A DNA stretch of 64,000 nucleotides, from the NCBI GenBank assembly GCA_000499405.2, contig HG738140.1, positions 124,001 to 188,000 on the forward strand. Direction: 5' to 3'. Of this stretch, positions 32,736 through 64,000 are shown piece by piece. Both the position numbers and the translations under genes were made by a program. Under the pieces are notes generated by a model, which had not been told where the DNA came from, made no database searches, and saw only the letters and a program-made list of their open reading frames with translations. Numbering within the stretch: position 1 is the first letter of the stretch; each line of letters begins with the position of its first letter. The DNA comes from Onchocerca volvulus (taxonomy: Eukaryota > Nematoda > Chromadorea > Rhabditida > Onchocercidae).

Positions 32736-33656
32736 TTCAATAACTGGGACTAGTCATAATCGTCATTTTTCTTACATCGAAAAAACAAACGCTATTGCAT
32801 TGTATTTTAGATTGCTGCAAAGTTTTTTCAATACAAAATTCTGAAATGTGAAAAAAATTTAATGAATATAAGATACAGTAGGGCTTGAAAGAATTCTCAG
32901 AGGAACAATCTCTTTAGAGATTGTTCCTCAGAGAATTCTTTCAAGACACAATCTCTTTAGTGTCTAGTTTATTTAATAGAGGATGCCTCTATATTATTTG
33001 ACGGAAATTCTTCCTACGGAATTTCTTACAACAATATCTAATAACGGTTTGTCTTTTCGTTGATTCCAGTTTTTGTCATTTATTCAAAAGTAGATTTGAG
33101 CTCTGAACGTAGTACTGTTCTTATTATGTCTCTTGTTTTATTGATCTTTCTCATTTCTCCATATAATTATATGCGATGCGTGATTCTTGCTGTAAACTAA
33201 TATTATTTTTTAGTACATTTACTGGAGATTGTTCACTTATTTTTGCATATTATTGTAGTTTTGATTTTATTATTCAGTAATTCCGCTATTTATTCAATTT
33301 TCTTGAATCTAAAGAGCATCATATGTTTATTTTGAAAATGGTTAGTTTTTCATTTGTGTTTTGCTCCATATTTACTTTTGTCGAAATGTAAAATATAATG
33401 AAATTTAATGCAGCGCTGTTGCATTTGAAAGTATTAAACCAGGATGCCTTCTCATCTTCCATGTTTATTTCATAATCTTTTTACGAAAAGTGAAGTTACA
33501 AACAATAGTTTGTTCTAACAAGAATTTGATGGACAGATCGATAATTTGCCTTTGGTTCGAAGTTATAAAAGTTTCGTAACTTCATTCAAGGACTTTTCGA
33601 AGATACAGAAACCGGAAACTCTTCGAGAACTGACACTGAAGAAAATAAATGATTTG
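32736..33656. other. Spacer between BORCS5 and WASHC3 with a hairpin
   Basis: Contains the BORCS5 3' UTR, the inverted repeat at 32884-32945 and, from about 33520, a frame open into WASHC3 exon 1. Length (920 bp) is long for a C. elegans operon spacer but does not exclude one. Confidence 0.45.
32884..32945. repeat. Near-perfect hairpin: 29-bp arms, 4-nt loop
   Basis: 32884-32912 and 32917-32945 are reverse complements with a single mismatch, separated by TTTA. The arm contains GAATTCTC and GGAACAATCTC. A further CAATCTCTTTAG occurs right after the hairpin within a short ACAC/GTGT stem. It lies about 150 bp after the BORCS5 stop. Confidence 0.9.
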
Positions 33657-34428
33657 ATGAGTTTCATCGGCATGGATATTGATGTGTTTCAGGTAAGTTT
33701 TCCTACACTTGATCTGCATTACTGAACTATTTTAAAAACTACGTAGTTTTATGTTCAAGAATAAACTAGAAATATAGTCATTTGATAGAGTTAGAAATAA
33801 TAGATTATTATCCATATTGCTATAATAATAAGCATTTTACATATCAATATTATTAATTTGACATGAGTATGGATTATTTCTATAACGTCGTAACAATAAG
33901 CATATTATTATTATCTTCCGGAAAAGAAATAAATGGGATTTTAGGTGAAGCCGCTCAGAACGAAACAGATTGTTGCGTTTGTGAATTATTTCTTGGTAAG
34001 AAATGTTCAGATGCTGCAAGATTTTGTATCAAATATGGAATGGAGAATTGTCGATATGGAAAAACGTTTGAATCGAGTGGAAGTAGAATTGGAACTTTTG
34101 GAACTTAAAGTATTCACTATTTTTCGTCAATATTATTATTGAAATTGTGGCACAGCGAAGTAGAGCTTCATTCTTAAAGAAGTATCATAGTGTTGAAAGT
34201 TTTTAAAAAAACATGAGGTCAGTCTATCGCTATCGTCATAATACTTTTAATATAAACGGATTTAATTAAGGTTTGTTTTAGTTAGACAGCGTGCCGGGTT
34301 TACAAATGATAGTTCCGAAAGCCAATGAGTCATCAGCGAAACAACAGTATGATAGTTCACTGTTTAACCAAATTACGATGGAAGATACTTTGAAGGTGCA
34401 TTTTACATTTTAGAAATTATTAACTCTC

Positions 34429-34478
<50 letters not shown>

Positions 34479-35816
34479 AGGTGCGATAAACTATTATTGT
34501 TGAGTTTATTTTGTATGCATAGTTGCTTTGATTATGTCATGCAATCTTTTTTCCCTTCCTGCATATTCTCGAATCAGATTGAACAGAATGATCTTATTCT
34601 TCCTGGATCTTAATGATTATTCTAGTTGATCTTATCTTTTGACGATGTTTGAGAACCATTCAAAAAAAAATATTTTTCAGGACGGAACAGTTGAGCACAC
34701 GAAAATAGTTGATTCCAAATCCTTATTTGTTCCTAGTTCTCTCATTAGTGTTGAAAAACCACACAAATCTTCCATGGAACAAAATCATTGTCTTCACATT
34801 CGAGATGATCCTCGTTATGCTATTTATTTCAAAATGCTTAAAATGGTTCGCCTTCGATTCTTGTTGTTCTGTTGAAAGGAGTAAAAGTCTTTCCTATGTA
34901 ATTTTAGTATAACCGACTCGCATACTAATTTTTTTTTCCTAATTTGTAAGACTCACTTGTTTATTAACCATATTAAAAACAATTGGATAATGATCGCAAT
35001 ATGCGAATTTTTGATTCACTATAGCTTTTGCTATTCTCGAAAGCTATTTCGGGATTAATTTTTGTCATATTGTTTTCTTTTTTTCTTTCATAATTGTTTT
35101 ACAATTCAGGGCGTACCCGAATGTGCGGTAAAGCAGAAGATGAAGAGTCAGGGGATCGACACAGTACTTCTCCAGTATGTTAATTTTCAGTCTTTTTTTG
35201 ACATAAGAAAATCTTTCCTATGTATATTTTGTTTTACTGCAGTTACTCCATGATTATCATCAATAATAAACAAAGTCTTATATTGGGCATCCATCAAAGG
35301 AAATGGTAGCAGTGACTGAGTAATTCGAAATGTATCCTTATTTTTAAAAAAGTTTTAAGCAAATTTCCGTCAGTAATATGAATTGTTTTTTTTTTTTTTT
35401 TTTTTTTTTTGCAAAGTGGAATTTGAAGTGGCAAGTACCATCTCATATCTGACTATTTTCTTATATTTATTCAGACATTGGAAGTTATTTTCTAGCAACG
35501 AATAGAGTTTTGAACTTATGATCCATCAATAAAAGAATGAAGGCTATATAAATTATAAAAGTCGAATATATTACGAGAACATCCTCATACTTCCTGCGAA
35601 TATTCAGATGTTTCAAAGCATCAGAGCTTATCAAACAGAGTAGATTAGACGGAATTCTCTAAATATTTTCTCATAAAATTTGAGCTGATTCCAAATTTCT
35701 GCAGAACACCAGACGCATTCTCTGATTTACCTGAAGATGTGGCAATTAGCATCGAAGGCAAAGGATCAACAAGTGCTGATGATGATCAGAATTCCACATC
35801 TTCCAGTGATCGTTGA
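33657..35816 (+). CDS. WASHC3: WASH complex subunit 3 (CCDC53; DDL-1 in C. elegans)
   Basis: Six exons: 33657-33692, 33945-34109, 34282-34395, 34681-34845, 35110-35174, 35705-35816; 218 residues. WASHC3 is a core subunit of the WASH complex, which activates Arp2/3 on endosomes; the C. elegans homolog DDL-1 also binds and restrains HSF-1. Conserved segments: DVFQVKPLRTKQIVAFVNYF (human KVPAIQQKRTVAFLNQF), the following heptad coiled coil MEKRLNRVEVELELLELK, LDSVPGL, then DDPRYAIYFKMLKMGVPECA and QKMKSQGIDTVLLQTPDA, with an acidic Ser-rich tail. The start is the first in-frame ATG (33657); the frame is open about 45 codons further upstream without another ATG, so an extra 5' exon is possible. 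Some donors are weak (GTTCGC after exon 4). Confidence 0.92.
34431..34476. repeat. (TA)n microsatellite in a WASHC3 intron
   Basis: About 22 TA units shortly after exon 3. Confidence 0.95.
35386..35410. repeat. Poly(T) tract in the last WASHC3 intron
   Basis: Run of about 25 T. Confidence 0.9.
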
Positions 35817-35994
35817 TTAAAAACTCGAGTTCATAATCTTTGTAAATTAAGGAAGAAATTTAAAAAAGTGAAACATTGCCAAATTATTTAAGTATAGAAG
35901 ATGTATTCAGGGAATTTCGGGTCGACTCTTTGTATTCGTGATGTTTTATTTTTCACAGTAATTGTATAAATAAAAAACAAAAAAATGTTCTGCA

Positions 35995-36000
35995 ATAAAT
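35995..36000 (+). promoter_or_regulatory. Candidate poly(A) signal of WASHC3
   Basis: AATAAA about 180 bp after the stop, followed at once by an A-run; another ATAAATAAAA lies about 30 bp earlier. Position is plausible for a 3' UTR end. Confidence 0.35.
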
Positions 36001-36035
36001 AAAAAAAAAAAAAACAGAAAACAAAAAAAACGCAA

Positions 36036-36040
<5 letters not shown>

Positions 36041-36077
<37 letters not shown>
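36041..36077. repeat. (TA)n microsatellite after WASHC3
   Basis: Uninterrupted TA/AT run next to poly(A) sequence. Confidence 0.95.
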
Positions 36078-36082
<5 letters not shown>

Positions 36083-39000
36083 TGAAATGAAGCATTGAAA
36101 AAAAATCATCATTTCAGCTCAAGACTCAAAATCTTAAAGGCTGGTTGAGCATTTTGTTTTTTTTAGAAGTCTCCCATCAGTAATACTTGGACCTAAATCT
36201 TTTATGGTCATTAGTGCGGTCCAACGAAAAAATTTGGGAAGAAAAAGGTAGATATGATATAAAGTTAATTACTGCTGAATAAAAAAAAGTTTATGAATTT
36301 CATGGGTTAGTCAGCAGATTTCCAGAATCACTCGTTATGCCTAACAGCTGTTAGCAGGATTACTACAAGTGGTCATTCTCATTGATCCTGATTGGTCATT
36401 GATTTCTAGATGGTTGCAGCATAAGATTTCAGATTCTGTTGATGTATTTGGTAAAAATTTTTGATTTGGGATTTGAAATTAGACCTTGAATGCTGTTTCT
36501 GTAAACTATCTAATGCATTCGTTTGCTTCAGTTAGATATCCTAAAGAGATATCAAGATGAAATTCGTGACTTATATTTGATTCTCAAGGGAATGGTACTG
36601 GGAGAAAAGTAGGGAGAAGTAGCTCCATTGAAAATCTCAGCTGGCACTAAGGGAAGAGTAATTACTTTTGCGTTGTTTGTCAATTAATTTTACTTTTTTG
36701 TACAAAAAATGAAATCCTTGAACCTTAACTTTCTGTTTCATTTTTCCATTACTGTGAATTACCTTTCGGAATATTTTTGCTTTGTGGGAGAATTATTTTC
36801 CCATTCAAATTCAGCATGATTACTTGTCAAGTGTACTCCAAATGATGTCAATATTGCTGTGATATAATCATCGCTGAAAATGTTGCCATCACCATTTCTC
36901 CTACTCGGATTAGCTTCTGCTGGATCAGTTAGGTGAACATGTCCAGATCAGTTTGTTCAACTGGACAATATTTACTATCCACCTTCACTCAATATAAATT
37001 CGAGTCTTCCTTGAAATCATTCTTCTTATGTAAAAGCGTGAAAATTACCGATTCATAATATTCACCTTAGGAATTTCGGATGTTTGAAAAAAGATTTCAG
37101 CTCAGCAAATGTCACCTCCAATTACCTCTTATCTTGAACAGCGGAGTTCTGTGTCAGTCATTCAGATAACCTACAAATATCACTGAAAATTCACTAGCAG
37201 TAAGTTCTGTCGTGCAGTCCATTCTATCAGTTTTTCGTTATCAAGTACGTCATTGTTTCAGCCCTTGTCTCTGGTCATCAAAAAAACTAGCGTTGAACGT
37301 GAAAGCAGTATAGCCGTCTTCAATTTCACCGAGCATAGTCGATCTTACCAGCTTTTGATCACTATTTCTCGCAATCATTGAAGATAAAAGCTCACGTCAC
37401 TGATCGGACATTTTCAACACCATATGAGACAGATCAAAGATCATCGGATTCCAACATTTCATCTGCCCTTTCCTCAGTGTCCACTTCACAATTTCCTTCA
37501 TCCTTCAGCTATAAAAGATACAAGTCGTCCTGTAAACTCTATTTCTGAGATCTTGACAGCGTCAGGCATCATTTTCAACAATCATATCACTTCAGCATCA
37601 TTAGTCCCCGAATCTCTTATTCAAGTATTTGCATTCTTCCAGAGACCATTGCCGCCATTCGGTTATCTTCCGACTTGGTCTCTGGCCAATGAATGCTGAG
37701 GATAAGCATATCTCATATCACTACTTCAATTTAACGGCGCATGGATCGCAGTTTGAGAATAGATACCATTCAATAACAAATTAATTCCTTGTAAACAAAG
37801 GTTAATAATTACTCTAGGAAATTTCTGATTCCAGAGTATCACCAGTGTTCAAGTAAATCAAATATAATAAAAGCTTGATGATGTATCGATCATAAAACAC
37901 GTAAAACCATTTTCTGTCCAGTAAAAACAATTTTTTTAAGACATCACAGCAATCGTCACACGTAGGTTGATTCAAAAGTAGTCTCGCAGTACAATATAAA
38001 ATTTATCAAGTTGTGACAATACTGTAACTAGATCAAAGATTATCAAGAGTTTTTTCCGACTAGCGGTAATACGAAGTAAAAACGTGGATCCTAATTACAT
38101 GACATAGTCGACATCGGTGTTAGCGAGGTAAGACTTCTGTTTTTTCTTGGAAGCATCAAACAATCAATTGATCCTATCATATTTACGAATTCCTCATTCT
38201 CGAAAATGTTTGCGATTCTGAATGTCAGAGTAAACAACGTAAGGCAGAGCCAAACGTTCAATACCAATTTAATGGATTTATTATTTCTCGAAGTAGACAA
38301 TTTCAATCAGATGCTGAGGCAAATATTAAAAATAATCTGCATACATAATGAACAGCATCTCGAATGACTTGGTCTGTTTGAATTGTGACTCGTAAATTGT
38401 ATCCTTAATGGTCCGAAGTTTTGTGAGTAAGTTCTCAATCCACTTAATTACGAATTGCTTCATTTCTTATTAAATATCTATATAATCTTGTACAATTCTA
38501 TTTTTCATGCAAAAAGAATTTATTTTTCATCTGTAATGCTCTTTACCGAACCATCGCTTTTACGTCATTTGAAATGTATCATTCATGTCCAATGCTGTAT
38601 TTGAATAAAAAAAATCCTTTCTGTATTTTAAAATATATTATTGGTAAAATAGATGAGACTATTTCAGAATGAAAAGAATTATCAGTTGAATTTCATTTGC
38701 ATTGACTTGAATTATTTGCTCCATATTTACAGAACACTGGTGATGAATTTAAATTTTCATTGTTTACCAGTTAGAGGGACGCGAAATATTGAATGTGTCG
38801 CAGACTAAACTCTATAGTTGATTTCGCTGCCATGAATAGTTCATTTCTCCGCTTAATACATATCGCTGAAAGTTTTGTGTAACAGGAAATAATGTGCATT
38901 TTTGAACTCTAAATTTTAGGACTGAATTACTTGAATTCTGATCTTCGTATGTAATAAGGATAGCATTCTTCAAAAGCATCTATGCCACATTTTTACTCAG

Positions 39001-41113
39001 TTTCAATCCCTGATCTCTTAATTATAAATGATTGCTAATGAAAATAGATATGCGTGTTTGGATCATTCCCAAATGCAATGTGACAAGGCCATCCTTCAAC
39101 GGAACATTCAAGATACTCCTTGTCTAAATTTCAAACACTTCAACCGGTTTCAACTAATTAATATTCACCATTTTGGAAAACTGCTACGGCAAAAAAAGAT
39201 GTGGGATGGAGGAAACAGACTGCGGGATGTAGGAGAAGAATAGCAGAGAAGAACGACGTAAAACCATCGGATCAATTGAACTGCAACTGACATGAATAAA
39301 TAAGCATCAACTGTTCATACTAATTCAGGTTCTCTGAAGCAAAGGTCAAGTAAGGGAAGCAGGGGTCATCGATTGCTAGTTGAGAAATGCTATTGGACCA
39401 TACTTCAGGAGTAGTAAGTAAGGATGCAGGAAAATACGTCAAGTAGACGGTATTTCAGAAGTAGCCTCATTCTGTCTTCACTTCAGTACCACTGCACAAC
39501 TATTAGATGAATGCGAACAATAGCCGTCCGCTGGTGCTCGATGGTACCTATCGGTTCCGAAGGCGTGCCCGTCCCGCAGAGGCGGAGCAGAGCAATGATC
39601 ATCGCCTGTGGAGGTAATAATTCCGAGGTGATAACTACCACTCCTAAGCCTAAGCCTGAAAACTTTCCACATTTCTCTTGCTCATTCGTTCCTTCGAAAT
39701 AACAGTAAAAAAGGTAAGCTATTCAAAGAAATAAGAATCGATGAATATTCTGGAGAGATATCATCCTCGTCCAGACGACCCTGCTTAACTCTCCTTGGAT
39801 CAACATCATGTCCACAGATGAATGAGCCAAGTGCTACTTGGCCAGTATATTAATCATATCATATCTGTTATACATGCTTTTCTTCTTTCCTTCTACACTA
39901 ATATTATTGATCGCAACAGGTAAGAAACATGTCCTTAGCAGATCTTCCTTATTTTTGGCGAATCGTAATTTTCGTCTTATTCTTGGCTGAATCATTTGTT
40001 TCAAAAAACTACCAAATTAAAATTCCATGCAGTCTGGGCTCATTATATCTACTTATTAGGAGGAGTGACTGTCCATCGAATTACAAACTTAATTATTTCC
40101 AGCAATTTTTTATCGTTTCAATGTCAATTAGCAATCAGACAGTAAATATAAAATCAGAATAAGTATAAGAGAAGAGAGACAGGTAGAAACTTAAATTTTA
40201 CGGATCAATAAGTCTTTGCTATCAGTTTGGTTAAAGGATTTAATCCAATCAATAATATATTTCTAGCAATTAAGTGTAGCAATGAAATGGATAATTTTGG
40301 AAAAGCAAGAATATCGTTACATTTAGATCCAGTTCTAGACTAAGCTTGGAATATCATGAGTGAAACTGCTCAGAAATACTAAACTTGCAAACAGGAAGAA
40401 GTAAATTACATTCAGTTGAATAAAGTTTTTCATTCCTGCCGCATTCTTCGATAGCAGTTAAAGTTATTCCCTTCTGTTAAGTTTATTCACTGATCGGAAT
40501 TCCAACGTCACACGCTTGATTGAATTGTCGAAAACTGCAAAAACTGTCTCAGAAAGTCCCTTCAAGTGCTTCCCTGCGCACATCAATATATGTTTTATAA
40601 AGACACGGCAACTTTCTTTCGAAGGATTGCAGGAAACGTAGTACATGAAGCAAGATGACGTATTCCGCTAAACTGTTTTTGATCTTTTTATCATCGATCT
40701 ATCCCGACTTGAAATATGCAAAAATTAAATCATCCCTGTTCATCTTAATAACTATTGCATGACTAACCAATCAGTCTGTCGTTGCAGTAATCCTCGAAAA
40801 TTCGCATTTTTTGGTTTTCATAGGAAAAAGGAAGACAATCCATTATAACTGTCATTGTTCTTGTCTATCACAGGCTTGCGTTACTTTGTCGCCGTCGCTA
40901 CTATATTTGAAGGTAAGAGCATCCATCCTATCATTACTATCACTACTACTACTACTACTACTACTACGATCTCCAACCATTACACCATTTCTATTACTAC
41001 TACTTTTCACAGCTTGACGCCTCTTTTTGTTGCGAGTCGAATTTCGAATTTCCATTGAACGAATATGTTTGAAAAAATGCTGACATTGTGCAAGAACCAT
41101 GATGAATGCGTTC
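36078..41113. other. Long intergenic region upstream of the MEGF6-like gene
   Basis: About 5 kb without a supportable gene. Open frames at 37424-37699 (+), 39028-39243 (+) and 39478-39702 (both strands) are noted; the last lies in a GC-rich patch. None has a recognisable domain. The region probably carries regulatory sequence of the downstream extracellular-matrix gene. Confidence 0.45.
40942..40967. repeat. (ACT)n trinucleotide repeat
   Basis: Nine tandem ACT-type units, with further imperfect copies on both sides. Confidence 0.9.
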
Positions 41114-41120
41114 TATAAAA
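41114..41120 (+). promoter_or_regulatory. Candidate TATA box of the MEGF6-like gene
   Basis: TATAAAA within TTCTATAAAAGG, about 120 bp before the start codon. Initiation 25-30 nt downstream would give a 5' UTR of about 95 nt. No trans-splice acceptor is evident near the ATG, which agrees with a conventional promoter. Confidence 0.4.
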
Positions 41121-41240
41121 GGTACGGTCAGTGTATTCGTTAGGAGCAAACTTGTCCGCATATCTGTCTCCAGTTAAATCGATTCTTCGAGACAACTTGA
41201 AGCAGATCAAGTTCCCGATTTTGTTGTTCATCAAGGAAGC

Positions 41241-63085
<21,845 letters not shown>

Positions 63086-64000
63086 CAGCATTTTCGTTTT
63101 ATGCAGTTTAGGGATATATATCTTTTATAAATCACTATCAAATTGTTTCATTGAATATTATGAGTGGTATGATTTTCGATACCGATTATTCACAATTAAA
63201 AGTTTGATTAACAACTTGGAAATGGTCACAGATTTATGAAGTATATCCGAGAACGTATAATTGAGCGGCCGAAATAATTTTTGAAGTTATCATATTATAA
63301 TCACAAAGAAAGAGCTTTTTTCGCACGAATAATATCATTTGGCCTGAAAAGGATTAGAAATCGATCTTGTCAACCACTTGTTGAGGAAAAATTTCAATGA
63401 TTTCTCTTTATTTTTCGTTCTGATGTTATCATCGTGTAGCAGTAGATACGTGTCCATATTATTATTGAACGGTTTTTATATAAAATGGTAAAATTTCAAT
63501 TATTCGATTTCATCATTTCTTTTTTGTAGTTACATTTGGAAAATTTTTGAAGGAAGCAGAGTCAGTCATATTCTTCTCTATTGTACATACCATTCTAATG
63601 GCATGAGAACCTTAATCCTACGATCCACGCTTGGTTTAGATGCTGTATGCATTTTAAAACATTTATCTATTTGGATACTTGGTAAGGCATGTTTATAACA
63701 GGAAAGAAATCTCTCTTCACCTGAATGTTCGAATTAATTATAACATTAAGCATTCAACAATGGATCTAGACTCCTTGAAAATACTTATTTATGACCGGAT
63801 GAATCCACGTTATCTTGCCGGTCGTCTCCAGGATGATATCAAAAGATCATCTAGAATTGTTAGTCTTGATATGATTGATTCATTTTATCTCAATGCGTTT
63901 TCCATTTTTTCTCGTTGCTAAACGTCAATTAAAGAGGTCAAAATGCGGAATGATGAACTCCATTTCTATATGACTAATTCCATCAAGCAAAGATGAAAGC
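63086..64000. other. Downstream flank with unassigned frames
   Basis: Plus-strand frame 63531-63674 follows a good TTTTTTGTAG acceptor, stays open (WKIFEGSRVSHILLYC...) and ends at a GTAAGG donor, so it looks like an exon. Frame 63760-63921 starts MDLDSLKILIYDRMNPRYLA and ends in a stop. The phases of the two do not join through the obvious acceptor at 63703. They may be parts of a next plus-strand gene continuing past the window, or chance. Confidence 0.25.

Noticed and set aside
37424..37699. 91-codon plus frame, first thought to be a retroelement remnant
   Set aside because: No reverse transcriptase, integrase or protease motif was seen on either strand, and frames break quickly around it.
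40811..41234. Several overlapping ORFs before the MEGF6-like start
   Set aside because: They arise from the ACT repeat and its flanks; Ser/Thr/Leu runs are low-complexity translation.

Overview
The window is nuclear DNA of a nematode. It is AT-rich, with compact multi-exon genes, mostly 40-400 bp introns with TTTNAG acceptors, and acceptor sites lying just upstream of start codons, as expected for spliced-leader trans-splicing. Base composition, gene content and intron style suggest a parasitic, possibly filarial, worm. That placement is inference; no species-specific marker was seen. I saw no operons of bacterial type, no CRISPR, no rRNA, no tRNA and no intact transposon.

Layout. (1) 79-1323 minus: 5' part of a TRIC-type intracellular cation channel; its 3' end lies off the left edge. 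(2) 4649-6099 minus: a BAR-like coiled-coil protein, head-to-head with (3) 6793-13254 plus: trimethylguanosine synthase TGS1. (4) 15176-15632: weak minus-strand exons plus an odd GC-rich repeat block. (5) 16743-19739 minus: proteasome ATPase Rpt4. (6) 22586-26549 minus: TFIIIC subunit 5 (GTF3C5), head-to-head with (7) 27241-28844 plus: glucosamine-6-phosphate N-acetyltransferase. (8) 30747-35816 plus: a 67-codon ORF, BORCS5/myrlysin (SAM-4) and WASHC3 (DDL-1), all in one direction. (9) 36-41 kb: about 5 kb without a supportable gene. (10) 41241-63085 plus: a 35-exon, about 1,651-residue secreted MEGF6-like protein (signal peptide, EMI domain, calcium-binding-type EGF repeats, then a long run of laminin-type EGF repeats). 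(11) 63.1-64 kb: only uncertain ORFs.

Exon models were built by hand from splice signals, reading-frame continuity and recalled family motifs. For the main genes the exon lengths sum to whole codons. The genes serve general cell biology: RNA cap hypermethylation, Pol III transcription, protein degradation, UDP-GlcNAc/chitin supply, lysosome positioning and endosomal actin, ER/SR ion balance, and extracellular matrix. I did not find a convincing new biological system. The points most worth checking are GC-AG introns in two housekeeping genes, a degenerate donor in the MEGF6-like gene with a downstream in-phase substitute, the 67-codon ORF that appears to share an mRNA with BORCS5, a large insertion in the TGS1 catalytic domain, and a near-perfect 62-nt hairpin after BORCS5.
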